From positions 28,215-92,214 of the forward strand of contig NZ_JAENBP010000006.1 in assembly GCF_016481285.1 (NCBI RefSeq): a stretch of 64,000 nt of DNA, in the 5' to 3' direction. The position numbers and the translations under genes are program-made. The notes under the pieces are model-generated. The model made no database searches. It was not told the DNA's origin and saw nothing but the letters and a program-made list of their open reading frames with translations. Source of the stretch: Streptococcus zalophi. Its GTDB lineage: Bacteria > Bacillota > Bacilli > Lactobacillales > Streptococcaceae. Position 1 is the first letter of the stretch. Every line of letters begins with the position of its first letter. Below are positions 1 through 9,363 of the stretch, piece by piece.

Positions 1-46
1 ATGACTGTTAATCATGATGTCGTAGGTTCGAGTCCTACTGCCGGAG
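1..46 (+). tRNA. tRNA-Asn (GTT), 3' part only
   Basis: The window opens inside a tRNA. The anticodon loop CTGTTAA (5-11) carries anticodon GTT and sits in a stem whose 3' arm is 12-16. The T stem-loop GTAGG-TTCGAGT-CCTAC is 22-38, the 3' acceptor arm TGCCGGA is 39-45 and the discriminator G is 46. No CCA is encoded. The D arm and 5' acceptor arm lie before the window. Confidence 0.93.
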
Positions 47-57
47 TGATAAGACTT

Positions 58-84
58 ATCCTAAGTTTTCTTAGGATTTTTTTA
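58..84 (+). terminator. Intrinsic terminator of the tRNA gene
   Basis: An 8-bp stem ATCCTAAG/CTTAGGAT with a TTTT loop is followed by a T run. It lies 12 bases after the tRNA and points the same way. Confidence 0.85.
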
Positions 85-100
85 TTTCTAAATAATAGAA

Positions 101-127
101 AAGCCCTCTGAATTTCAGAGGGCTTTT
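101..127. terminator. Bidirectional terminator between tRNA-Asn and the ABC-F gene
   Basis: An 11-bp perfect stem AAGCCCTCTGA/TCAGAGGGCTT has a 3-base loop. T-rich flanks on both strands let it end the leftward ABC-F transcript, whose stop codon is at 130, and back up the tRNA terminator. Confidence 0.85.
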
Positions 128-129
128 GT

Positions 130-1749
130 TTATTGCCAAAGAGCTTTTACTTTTTCTTGGATTTCTTGATTTTCTAAGAAGTCGTCATAGGTTTCATCAA
201 TGCGATCGATGACACCATTTTTTGAAATGATAACAATATGGTTGGCGAGTGTTTGAATAAACTCATGGTCATGACTAGCAAAAATAATGTTTTCTTTGAA
301 TTTTTTCAAACCATCATTAAGGCTTGAAATTGACTCCAAATCTAAATGGTTAGTTGGATCATCAAGAACAAGAACATTTGATTTCAATAACATTAACTTA
401 GACAACATGACACGAACTTTTTCACCACCAGAAAGGACATTAACAGGCTTGTTAACTTCTTCTCCGCTAAAGAGCATGCGTCCTAAGAAACCTCTAAGGA
501 AAGTATTGTCGTCTTCTTCCTTACTAGCAAATTGGCGGAGCCAATCTAAAATAGAGTCTTTACTTTCAAACTCACGGGAATTATCTTTTGGTAGGTAGCT
601 ACGGCTGGTTGTAATTCCCCATTTAATGGTTCCTTCATAGTCAATATCTCCCATTAAAGCACGAATAAGTGCCGTTGTTTGAATATCATTTTGACCAATA
701 ATAGCTGTTTTATCACCAGGATAAAGAATGAAGCTGATATTATCTAGAATAACTTCCCCATCTATGGTGACTTTTAAGTTTTCCACAGTTAGTAACTCTT
801 TTCCAGTTTCACGTTCAGATTTGAAATTAATGAAGGGATATTTACGGCTAGAAGGAACAATTTCTTCCAATTCAATTTTTTCAAGCATTTTTTTACGTGA
901 CGTTGCTTGTTTGGATTTAGAAGCATTGGCTGAGAATCTGGCTACGAATTCTTTTAATTCTTTGATTTTTTCTTCTGCCTTAGCATTACGGTCTGATTGT
1001 AAACGAAGGGCTAATTCACTTGATTCTTTCCAGAAATCATAATTCCCCACAAAGATTTTGATTTTTCCAAAATCAAGATCGGCCATGTGAGTACAAACTT
1101 TATTTAAAAAGTGACGGTCATGGGAAACAACAATAACGGTATTTTCAAAATCAATTAAGAAATCTTCCAACCAACTGATGGATTGAATATCAAGACCGTT
1201 AGTTGGCTCATCAAGTAAAAGCACATCTGGTTTACCAAATAAAGCTTTGGCTAGTAAGACTTTCACCTTATCACCATTAGTTAACTCACTCAAATTAAGA
1301 TAGTGTAATTCTTCAGGAATATTAAGGTTTTGGAGTAGTTGAGCAGCTTCACTTTCAGCTTCCCATCCTCCTAATTCTGCAAAATCACTTTCTAATTCTG
1401 CAGCACGAACCCCATCTTCTTCAGAAAAATCTGGTTTCATATAGATGTCATCTTTTTCTTTCATGATGCGATAGAGCTCTTCATTTCCCATAATCACAAC
1501 ATCAATAGCTCTAATATCTTCATAGTCATAATGATTTTGACGAAGAACAGAGAGGCGTTCATCTGGTCCAAGCGAGACACTTCCAGTGGTTGGTTCGATA
1601 TCACCGGCTAGTATTTTCAAAAATGTTGACTTTCCTGCACCATTGGCCCCGATTAAGCCATAAGTATTTCCCGCAGTAAATTTGATATTGACCTCATCAA
1701 AAAGTTTACGGTCACTAAATCTAAGGGATACATCTGAAACTGTAAGCAA
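130..1749 (-). CDS. ABC-F family ATPase, YkpA/YbiT type
   Basis: A soluble tandem ABC protein of 539 residues without membrane segments. ABC-F proteins act on the ribosome, in translation rescue or antibiotic protection, rather than in transport. NBD1 has Walker A GANGAGKST (34-42), a modified signature LTNGDK (about 156) and Walker B with LLLDEPTNGLD (about 177). A lysine-rich linker spans about 245-310. NBD2 has the standard signature LSGGEK (439) and LVLDDPTNHLD (460), but its P-loop reads GQNDIQTT (352-359), without the GxGK lysine. From memory, streptococcal orthologues share this change. Translation probably starts at TTG (1749-1747), seven bases after GAGG. Length is normal for the YkpA group. 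The exact cellular role is not known to me. Confidence 0.9.
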   Translation of the reverse strand: MLTVSDVSLRFSDRKLFDEVNIKFTAGNTYGLIGANGAGKSTFLKILAGDIEPTTGSVSLGPDERLSVLRQNHYDYEDIRAIDVVIMGNEELYRIMKEKDDIYMKPDFSEEDGVRAAELESDFAELGGWEAESEAAQLLQNLNIPEELHYLNLSELTNGDKVKVLLAKALFGKPDVLLLDEPTNGLDIQSISWLEDFLIDFENTVIVVSHDRHFLNKVCTHMADLDFGKIKIFVGNYDFWKESSELALRLQSDRNAKAEEKIKELKEFVARFSANASKSKQATSRKKMLEKIELEEIVPSSRKYPFINFKSERETGKELLTVENLKVTIDGEVILDNISFILYPGDKTAIIGQNDIQTTALIRALMGDIDYEGTIKWGITTSRSYLPKDNSREFESKDSILDWLRQFASKEEDDNTFLRGFLGRMLFSGEEVNKPVNVLSGGEKVRVMLSKLMLLKSNVLVLDDPTNHLDLESISSLNDGLKKFKENIIFASHDHEFIQTLANHIVIISKNGVIDRIDETYDDFLENQEIQEKVKALWQ

Positions 1750-1783
1750 TTTTCTACCTCATTATCTCTTTCTTGTTTTCTTC

Positions 1784-1812
1784 ATTCTACACGAAAATTG
1801 GTCGTTTTTCAA
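1784..1812 (-). promoter_or_regulatory. Promoter of the ABC-F gene
   Basis: Leftward -35 TTGAAA (1807-1812), 17-bp spacer and -10 TAGAAT (1784-1789), about 35 bases before the TTG start. Confidence 0.65.
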
Positions 1813-1828
1813 CGATTATAGAGAATGA

Positions 1829-2701
1829 TTACATTGGGTATAAAACTTCTTCATCCATTGTATGGTGATCTTTTGTCAAACTAAACCCTCTTCCCATAAC
1901 TTGAGAGGCTGGCATGACGATAACAAACGCAGCTTCATCAATGTTTTGGATTTCTTTTTGTAATCTAGGAATCTCATTGGTTGAAAGAGTAGTCATAATC
2001 ATGTGTCGTTGTTGACCGGTAAAACCACCAGTGATAGGAATTTCTGTTACCCCACGTTCAATTGTTGTTGTGATTAATTCTTTGATTTGTTCTTGTTTGC
2101 GTGAAATAATCATCACATTTTTAGAAGCTTTTAGACCAGAAAGCATAATGTTTATGACATAGCCAATCGTAATGAGTGAAATGATTGAAAACATCACAGT
2201 ATCAGCATCAAAGGCGATTAAACCAATTATAACCACAATACCATCAACAATAGTCATAACAACTCCTAAAGAAAGAGAAGAATAATTGTAAATGATTTGT
2301 GTAATGATACTTGTTCCACCAGTAGAAGAATTTCCTAAAAAGACAATACCAAGACCAATTCCCATAATGACACCACCAAATATAGAGGCTAAAAGAGGGT
2401 TGTGAGTAATTGTTGGTAGTTTTTCTGTTAAACTGATAAAAACTGGGAAGATGAGAGAGCCGTAGACTGTTTTTAAAAAGGTTGCTTTTCCTAGAAAAAA
2501 GTAACACAAGGCTAAAAGTGGAATATTGGCAACCATGACAAAAATACCTGGGGACCAGCCAAATAATTCATTGGTGGCAATAGATAAACCTCCTAGTCCT
2601 CCAGAAACAATACGGTTTTCTAAAAACATGGCGTTAATACCAATGGCAGCGATAAAAGCACCAACGGTAACAAATAATAAATCACGAATTCTATTTTTCA
2701 T
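1829..2701 (-). CDS. YitT family membrane protein (DUF161/DUF2179)
   Basis: A 290-residue protein with about five to six hydrophobic helices in the first 190 residues, including the glycine-rich stretch IMGIGLGIVFLGNSSTGG typical of YitT proteins. A soluble C-terminal DUF2179 domain follows (about 200-285). The molecular function is unknown; transport has been suggested for the family. ATG at 2701 follows AAAGGAA at normal spacing. Two more paralogues lie at 39521-41371. It is divergent from trpS and has its own promoter. Confidence 0.88.
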   Translation of the reverse strand: MKNRIRDLLFVTVGAFIAAIGINAMFLENRIVSGGLGGLSIATNELFGWSPGIFVMVANIPLLALCYFFLGKATFLKTVYGSLIFPVFISLTEKLPTITHNPLLASIFGGVIMGIGLGIVFLGNSSTGGTSIITQIIYNYSSLSLGVVMTIVDGIVVIIGLIAFDADTVMFSIISLITIGYVINIMLSGLKASKNVMIISRKQEQIKELITTTIERGVTEIPITGGFTGQQRHMIMTTLSTNEIPRLQKEIQNIDEAAFVIVMPASQVMGRGFSLTKDHHTMDEEVLYPM

Positions 2702-2733
2702 TGCTAGTTCCTTTCAAAAGAGTGACAAACTCT

Positions 2734-2762
2734 ATTATCCTATTTAACAGGCACAACGTCAA
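2734..2762 (-). promoter_or_regulatory. Promoter of the yitT-like gene
   Basis: Leftward TTGACG (2757-2762), 17-bp spacer and GATAAT (2734-2739), in the divergent region before trpS. Confidence 0.65.
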
Positions 2763-2768
2763 GATATA

Positions 2769-2777
2769 TGTTATAAT
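2769..2777 (+). promoter_or_regulatory. Extended -10 promoter of trpS
   Basis: TGTTATAAT, an extended -10 element, lies 29 bases before the trpS ATG. No good -35 is seen. The short leader leaves no room for a T-box, so trpS is apparently not tRNA-responsive here. Confidence 0.6.
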
Positions 2778-2806
2778 TTTATTAATTTATATCAAAGGAG
2801 TTCAAA

Positions 2807-3838
2807 ATGGGAAAACCTATTATTCTGACAGGAGACCGACCAACAGGTAAATTACATGTTGGGCATTACGTTGGTAGTGTTAAAAATCGTGTGCTTCTAC
2901 AAAATGAAAATAAATATGACATGTTTATCTTTTTAGCTGATCAACAAGCACTTACTGATAATGCTAAAAATCCTGAAAAAATTATTGAATCTGTTGGAGA
3001 AGTGGCTCTAGATTATTTAGCAGTGGGATTAGACCCTAAAAAAGCAACCATTTTTCTTCAAAGTCAAATTCCAGAATTAGCAGAATTAACAGTTTATTAC
3101 ATGAATTTGGTTTCTGTAGCACGTCTTCAAAGAAATCCAACCGTTAAAACTGAGATCGCGCAAAAAGGTTTTGGCGAAAGCATTCCAACAGGCTTTTTAG
3201 TCTATCCAATTTCTCAAGCAGCAGATATTACTGCCTTTAAAGCCAATCTTGTTCCTGCTGGCTCTGACCAAAAACCAATGATTGAACAAACAAGAGAAAT
3301 TGTTCGCTCTTTTAACCACACATACAAAACCGATGTTTTGGTGGAACCAGAAGGTCTTTTTCCAGAAAATGAAGCTGCTGGACGTTTACCTGGGTTAGAT
3401 GGTAATGCTAAAATGTCAAAATCGTTAAATAATGGGATTTATTTAGCTGATGATCCAGATACTCTTAAGAAAAAAATTATGAGCATGTATACTGATCCAA
3501 ATCATATTCGTGTGGAAGATCCAGGTCAAATTGAAGGCAATATGGTCTTTCATTATTTAGATGTCTTTGGTAAAAAAGAGGATAAAGCAGAAATTGAACG
3601 TATGAAAGAACAGTATCAAAAAGGTGGTCTAGGTGATGTGAAAACAAAACGATTCCTTTTAGATATTATGGAAAGAGAATTAGCACCAATAAGAAATAGA
3701 CGTCTCGAATTTGCTAAAGATATGGGTGAAGTTTATCGCATGTTGGAAAAAGGCAGTGAAAAAGCGCGTGAAAAAGCAGCACAAACCCTATCTGAAGTAA
3801 AATCAGCCATGGGAATCAACTATTTTAACAAGTTATAG
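2807..3838 (+). CDS. trpS: Tryptophan--tRNA ligase
   Basis: Class I aminoacyl-tRNA synthetase that charges tRNA-Trp with tryptophan using ATP, in the cytoplasm. At 343 residues it matches the family. The class I signatures are visible: [15 protein letters not shown] (about 9-23, HIGH-like) and [10 protein letters not shown] (about 202-211, KMSKS). The start follows AAAGGAG with good spacing. It is followed by guaB with its own promoter, as in other streptococci. Confidence 0.97.
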   Translation: MGKPIILTGDRPTGKLHVGHYVGSVKNRVLLQNENKYDMFIFLADQQALTDNAKNPEKIIESVGEVALDYLAVGLDPKKATIFLQSQIPELAELTVYYMNLVSVARLQRNPTVKTEIAQKGFGESIPTGFLVYPISQAADITAFKANLVPAGSDQKPMIEQTREIVRSFNHTYKTDVLVEPEGLFPENEAAGRLPGLDGNAKMSKSLNNGIYLADDPDTLKKKIMSMYTDPNHIRVEDPGQIEGNMVFHYLDVFGKKEDKAEIERMKEQYQKGGLGDVKTKRFLLDIMERELAPIRNRRLEFAKDMGEVYRMLEKGSEKAREKAAQTLSEVKSAMGINYFNKL

Positions 3839-3866
3839 AAAAATAACATTTTTCAGTTTAAATTGA

Positions 3867-3894
3867 TTGACAAATTATCTTAGCATGATATGAT
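3867..3894 (+). promoter_or_regulatory. Promoter of guaB
   Basis: TTGACA (3867-3872), 16-bp spacer and TATGAT (3889-3894). The leader is about 45 bases and no guanine riboswitch is visible. Confidence 0.75.
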
Positions 3895-3942
3895 AGTAAC
3901 AATCCATTTTAAGCATTATTACATTTAGAAAAGAGGAGCTGA

Positions 3943-5427
<1,485 letters not shown>

Positions 5428-5445
5428 AATAATTAGTGACTAAAT

Positions 5446-5485
5446 GACACCACTATCAGTCTATGGTAGTGGTGTCTCTTAATTT
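5446..5485 (+). terminator. guaB terminator
   Basis: A 10-bp stem GACACCACTA/TAGTGGTGTC is followed by a T-rich tail, 19 bases after the guaB stop. Confidence 0.75.
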
Positions 5486-5491
5486 TATATA

Positions 5492-5528
5492 TTTACATAG
5501 TTGTAAATTTAATTTACAACTATGTAAA
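5492..5528. promoter_or_regulatory. 37-bp perfect palindrome: paired operator boxes
   Basis: TTTACATAGTTGTAAA at 5492-5507 is followed by its reverse complement at 5513-5528. The whole is a perfect inverted repeat of 17-bp arms around 3 bases. Each box is itself near-palindromic (TTTACA-N4-TGTAAA) and the boxes are 21 bp apart, two helical turns. There is no T run, so a terminator is unlikely. It ends 19 bases before the sugar transporter ATG. The same 16-mer recurs at 7956. Confidence 0.7.
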
Positions 5529-5535
5529 GTTTCTG

Positions 5536-5542
5536 TAAAGGA
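5536..5542 (+). promoter_or_regulatory. Ribosome binding site directly below the operator
   Basis: AAAGGAG, five bases before the ATG at 5548. Only seven bases separate it from the end of the palindrome, so a bound protein or a folded RNA hairpin could affect translation as well as transcription. Confidence 0.6.
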
Positions 5543-5547
5543 GAAAA

Positions 5548-6417
5548 ATGGAAGGAATATTATTTGCCCTCGTTCCGATGTTTGCTTGGGGGAGCATTGG
5601 TTTTGTTAGTAATAAAATTGGAGGAACAGCAAACCAACAAACCTTTGGAATGACAATTGGTTCCTTGTTTTTTGGAATTGTTGTTTATTTAATCGCTAGA
5701 CCCCAATTATCTATTCAACTATGGGTGTTTGGAATCATAGGTGGTATTCTTTGGTCATTAGGTCAAAATAGACAGTTTACTGCAATGAAACATATGGGAG
5801 TTTCTGTTGCCAATCCATTGTCAAGTGGCAGTCAACTTGTTTTTGGTAGTTTAATTGGTGCTTTTATCTTTCATGAATGGACCACTAGTGTTCATTTTTC
5901 ATTAGGTGGGTTAGCTTTACTTTTTTTAGTCATTGGCTTTTATTTTTTAAGTAAAGTTGATCCTTCTAGAGAAGAAAAAGAAAGTAAGTTAACTAATTTT
6001 AATAAAGGTTTTATTGCTCTTGCTTTTTCAACATTTGGTTACCTTGCCTATACTATTTTATTTAATAATATCATGGCGTTTGATGTTTTATCTGTTATTT
6101 TGCCTATGGCTGTTGGGATGATTATTGGCTCTAGTTATTTTCTAAAATTTCAATTAGATTTTTCACCTCTTGTTTTGAAAAATTCCCTGGTGGGTATTTT
6201 ATGGGGGTTTGGTAATCTTTTTATGTTGTTGGCTGCTTCTTCTGCTGGTTTAGCTATTGCTTTTAGTTTTTCACAATTAGGTGCTATTATTTCAATTATT
6301 GGTGGTATTGTTGTTCTTGGTGAAAAGAAAACCAAGAAAGAAATGAAGTGGGTTCTTATTGGCATACTTTGTTTTCTAGTTGGAGCCACTTTATTAGGTA
6401 TTGTCAAGTCATACTAA
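5548..6417 (+). CDS. GRP family sugar transporter (GlcU/RbsU-like)
   Basis: A 289-residue integral membrane protein with about ten helices in two EamA/DMT-like halves. The start MEGILFALVPMFAWGSIG and the motif GGILWSLGQNRQFTA are characteristic of the GlcU/RbsU group, which takes up glucose, ribose or related sugars by proton symport. The substrate cannot be read from sequence. ATG follows AAAGGAG. The gene stands alone between a palindromic operator and a shared terminator, so it is probably regulated by whatever binds the TTTACA-N4-TGTAAA boxes. Confidence 0.85.
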   Translation: MEGILFALVPMFAWGSIGFVSNKIGGTANQQTFGMTIGSLFFGIVVYLIARPQLSIQLWVFGIIGGILWSLGQNRQFTAMKHMGVSVANPLSSGSQLVFGSLIGAFIFHEWTTSVHFSLGGLALLFLVIGFYFLSKVDPSREEKESKLTNFNKGFIALAFSTFGYLAYTILFNNIMAFDVLSVILPMAVGMIIGSSYFLKFQLDFSPLVLKNSLVGILWGFGNLFMLLAASSAGLAIAFSFSQLGAIISIIGGIVVLGEKKTKKEMKWVLIGILCFLVGATLLGIVKSY

Positions 6418-6448
6418 AAAGCAGTTCATTAATGAACTGCTTTTTTTT
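6416..6448. terminator. Bidirectional terminator overlapping the recF stop codon
   Basis: A perfect palindrome AAAGCAGTTCATT/AATGAACTGCTTT is followed by eight T on the + strand and flanked by an A run that gives T on the - strand. It serves the convergent sugar transporter and recF genes. The recF stop (6429-6431) and its last codons lie inside the hairpin. Confidence 0.88.
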
Positions 6449-7532
6449 GTTTAATCCCACCACTTTCGATAAGAAATAGTTGGATATCATCAGGAATTTG
6501 GTGGAGATGATCTAGACTTGTTGTCGTGATAAATGTTTGAACACTTTCATGAATGTTTTCTAATAATTTAAGTTGACGATGGTTGTCAAGTTCACTCATA
6601 ACATCATCTAAAAGTAAAATAGGGTAATCATTTATCGTTTCTTTAATCAGATCTATTTCTGCCAATTTTAAAGATAATATAAGGCTTCGATGTTGGCCTT
6701 GACTGCCAAAGTTAGCCTCTATATTATTAATCAAAAACAAGATATCATCTCTGTGCGGGCCTATACTGGTATTCTTTTTAAATAAATCTCTGTCAAGCTG
6801 TTTTTTTAATTGTTTACGAAAGGCTTCTTCAACAGTGTTTTCATCTGTAAACTTGACAGAAGATTGATAAGACATCGACAGGTGTTCTTGTTGGTTGGAA
6901 ATCTGTAAATGATGTTGATTGGCTTTTGTTGCCAATTTTTTAATAAATGATAGTCGTTGACGGATAACTTGACTTCCATAAGTTATCAATTGTTCGTCTA
7001 GAACACTCAAAAAGACAGGATCAATTTTAGCCGTTGTTTTGAGATAACTATTACGTTGTTTTAAAACATGGTTGTAATTTGATAAATCTGTTAAATACAG
7101 AGGTTTAATTTGTCCAAGATCGATATCGATGAATTTTCTTCTTAGACTTGGTGAACCTTTAATCAGTTGTAAATCCTCAGGTGCAAATAAAACAACAGGA
7201 AGGTGACCAATATAATCAGATAATTTTGATTGCTTTAAATGATTAACTTTTGTGATTCGCCCCTTATCTGACAAGCTAATATCAAGTGTTAATTTTCCTT
7301 GTAGACGATTGACATTACCAGAAACGTTTAAATGATTTTGTGAAAAGGCAATTAATTCTTTATCAGATTTAGCACGATGACTTCTTGTCAATGAGAGAAA
7401 ATAAATGGCTTCAATGAGATTGGTCTTGCCCTGTGCGTTTTTACCTACGAAAACGTTAAGATGAGGTGAAAAATCGAGGTTAGCATTGGTGTAATTTCGA
7501 AAATTTAGAAGTTTCAATGATTCAAGTTGCAT
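6429..7532 (-). CDS. recF: DNA replication/repair protein RecF
   Basis: SMC-like ATPase that helps load RecA at gaps in recombinational repair. The 367-residue protein starts [14 protein letters not shown], typical of RecF. It has Walker [15 protein letters not shown] (about 29-42), the signature region GSQGQHRS (about 276-283) and Walker [14 protein letters not shown] (about 305-317). It is cotranscribed with yaaA two bases upstream. Its last codons form one arm of the terminator. Confidence 0.97.
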   Translation of the reverse strand: MQLESLKLLNFRNYTNANLDFSPHLNVFVGKNAQGKTNLIEAIYFLSLTRSHRAKSDKELIAFSQNHLNVSGNVNRLQGKLTLDISLSDKGRITKVNHLKQSKLSDYIGHLPVVLFAPEDLQLIKGSPSLRRKFIDIDLGQIKPLYLTDLSNYNHVLKQRNSYLKTTAKIDPVFLSVLDEQLITYGSQVIRQRLSFIKKLATKANQHHLQISNQQEHLSMSYQSSVKFTDENTVEEAFRKQLKKQLDRDLFKKNTSIGPHRDDILFLINNIEANFGSQGQHRSLILSLKLAEIDLIKETINDYPILLLDDVMSELDNHRQLKLLENIHESVQTFITTTSLDHLHQIPDDIQLFLIESGGIKQKKAVH

Positions 7533-7534
7533 AG

Positions 7535-7873
7535 TTAGGTTCCTGGAAAACGAATAGCTGTTTTCTGTTTTTTATTTTCCTTGTTAAGTTCTTTAATTTT
7601 TTTTGCCAGGCGTTCTTTTTCAATGAGATCTTTTTGGTACTCTTTCATCTCATCAACACTTGGTGATGAGATTGAAATACTGGTATTAATGCCAGGGATT
7701 TCTATTACATCTCCTCTATATAATTTTTTACCGCGGCGATTTTCTTCAGTACCATTTAATAAAACAGTATGCTGAGCTAAAAATTGTTTAACAGCTCCTC
7801 CAGTTTGAATAATCCCTTGATCTTTTAATAAAGACTGTAAAGTAATGTAGTCATCAAATAATTTGTAATCCAT
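7535..7873 (-). CDS. yaaA: S4 domain-containing RNA-binding protein YaaA
   Basis: A 112-residue protein with an S4 RNA-binding fold ([23 protein letters not shown], then the [15 protein letters not shown] strand region) and a lysine-rich tail. Its partner upstream of recF is conserved across Firmicutes; a role in ribosome assembly has been proposed. I chose ATG at 7873 (MDYKLF), seven bases after AAGGTG, over the in-frame ATG at 7894, which lacks a ribosome site. It is a different protein from the DUF328 YaaA at 61166. Confidence 0.87.
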   Translation of the reverse strand: MDYKLFDDYITLQSLLKDQGIIQTGGAVKQFLAQHTVLLNGTEENRRGKKLYRGDVIEIPGINTSISISSPSVDEMKEYQKDLIEKERLAKKIKELNKENKKQKTAIRFPGT

Positions 7874-7896
7874 GATTTTCACCTTTCTATTCATAT

Positions 7897-7905
7897 ATTA
7901 TAGCA
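7897..7905 (-). promoter_or_regulatory. Extended -10 promoter of yaaA-recF
   Basis: On the minus strand, TGCTATAAT lies about 24 bases before the yaaA ATG. No -35 match is clear. The operator box at 7956-7971 is about 50 bases further upstream. Confidence 0.55.
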
Positions 7906-7955
7906 CAAAAGAGACTGAAAACGGTTGTTTCTATTTTTTAATTATTAAAAAATGG

Positions 7956-7971
7956 TTTACATAGTTGTAAA
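7956..7971. promoter_or_regulatory. Third copy of the TTTACATAGTTGTAAA box
   Basis: The 16-mer is identical to the first box of the 5492-5528 palindrome. It lies between divergent yaaA-recF and yfmF, about 50 bases above the yaaA -10 and 100 above the yfmF -10, so it could be a distant operator for either. It is a single box here. Confidence 0.55.
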
Positions 7972-8070
7972 GGTCTTTTAAACTTAAAAAAATATTTTTA
8001 TTTGTTTTATTATCCCTTGTTAAAATCATTTTTAATAAGAGATTTTACGGATGATTATATTGTTATAAAG

Positions 8071-8079
8071 TGTTATAAT
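8071..8079 (+). promoter_or_regulatory. Extended -10 promoter of yfmF-yfmH
   Basis: TGTTATAAT lies 34 bases before the yfmF ATG. It sits in a run of TGTTATAA-like repeats (8061-8079) and has no clear -35. Confidence 0.5.
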
Positions 8080-8112
8080 GAGTGTTAATAAATGACTTTT
8101 AAAGGAAAATAC

Positions 8113-9363
8113 ATGAAAATAACAGATGGTGTAACACTACATTTTATAAAAACCAATCAGTTTAAAACCAATCATCTCACCTTTCGTTTTTCAAGTCAGT
8201 TAAACAAGAAAAATATGGCTAGTCGTTTTTTAGTTGCCAAAATGATTGAGATGGCGAGTGCTAACTTTCCTAATGCCACAAAGATGAGAGAAAAATTGGC
8301 AGATTTGCACGGTGCAACTCTCAACACATCAGTTTGGACGAAAGGTCTGGTTAATATTATCGATATTGATATTACTTTTTTACCAGACCGTTTTTTGCTG
8401 TCTGAAGAATCTGTTTTAGAAGATATTATTCAATTTCTATCGCAATTACTATTTGAACCGTTGATTACCGTAGAACAATTTGAGTTAAAATCCTTTGAGG
8501 TCGTCAAACAAAATGCTATTCGTCAGTTAGAATTTGATTTAGAGGATTCTTTTTATTACAGCGAATTAGCACTTGATTCTCTTTTTTTTGAAAAAGAGGA
8601 GCTTCAATTAGCTCAAAGTGGCTCAAAAGAGATGTTAGAAAAAGAAAATGCTTTTACAACTTATCAAGAATTTAAACGGATGTTAAGTGATGATAACATT
8701 GATATTTTTTTACTAGGTCGCTTTGATGATGTTAAAGCAACTAATTTATTTAATCAATTTCCTTTAAAAAATCGACACAACAATCTCTCTTTTTTCCATC
8801 AACAAAAAGCTTCAAATATTACCAATGAAAAGATTGAAGAAAGAGATACTAGCCAGTCCATATTACAAATTGGTTATTCTTTTTCAACACCAAAAAACTA
8901 TAGAGAGAATTCATCACTACTTCTTTTAAATAGCATGCTAGGGGCTTTTTCGCATTCAAAATTATTTACCGAAATTAGACAAAAAGAGGGGTTGGCCTAT
9001 AGTATCGGTAGTGAGTTAGACCTTTTTTTAGGTGCCTTATATATATATGCAGCAATTGATAGTCATCAAAGAAATAAAGTGATGGCAATGATTAATCGCC
9101 AGTTAAATTTAATTAAACTAGGTAGATTTTCGCATGCTTTTTTAAATCAAACTAAGGAATTTTTAATTACTCAAAGAAAAATTGTATCCGACAACCCCAA
9201 GATGTTAATTGAAGAATGTTACAATCAAATTTTACCAGAAGCTTTCCAAGATCTGTCAACATTTATTGACAGTGTTAACAGTATTCGTAAAGAAGACATT
9301 CTGGAAGTTTCTAGCACAATAAAAATGAAATCAGTTTATTTTATGAGAGGAGCTTCATCATGA
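8113..9363 (+). CDS. yfmF: M16 peptidase-like protein YfmF (non-catalytic partner)
   Basis: A 416-residue member of the insulinase/processing-peptidase fold: N-terminal half to about 190, then the C-terminal half with the conserved FTEIRQKEGLAYSIGSE region (about 292-308). The HxxEH zinc motif is absent, so it is probably the inactive half of a heterodimer with YfmH. Related Bacillus proteins are annotated as linked to EF-P 5-aminopentanol modification. ATG at 8113 follows AAAGGA and is preferred over 8092. It overlaps yfmH by ATGA, implying translational coupling. Confidence 0.85.
   Translation: MKITDGVTLHFIKTNQFKTNHLTFRFSSQLNKKNMASRFLVAKMIEMASANFPNATKMREKLADLHGATLNTSVWTKGLVNIIDIDITFLPDRFLLSEESVLEDIIQFLSQLLFEPLITVEQFELKSFEVVKQNAIRQLEFDLEDSFYYSELALDSLFFEKEELQLAQSGSKEMLEKENAFTTYQEFKRMLSDDNIDIFLLGRFDDVKATNLFNQFPLKNRHNNLSFFHQQKASNITNEKIEERDTSQSILQIGYSFSTPKNYRENSSLLLLNSMLGAFSHSKLFTEIRQKEGLAYSIGSELDLFLGALYIYAAIDSHQRNKVMAMINRQLNLIKLGRFSHAFLNQTKEFLITQRKIVSDNPKMLIEECYNQILPEAFQDLSTFIDSVNSIRKEDILEVSSTIKMKSVYFMRGASS

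Noticed and set aside
2772..2806. T-box control of trpS
   Set aside because: The leader is about 25 bases; no stem I, specifier loop or T-box sequence fits.
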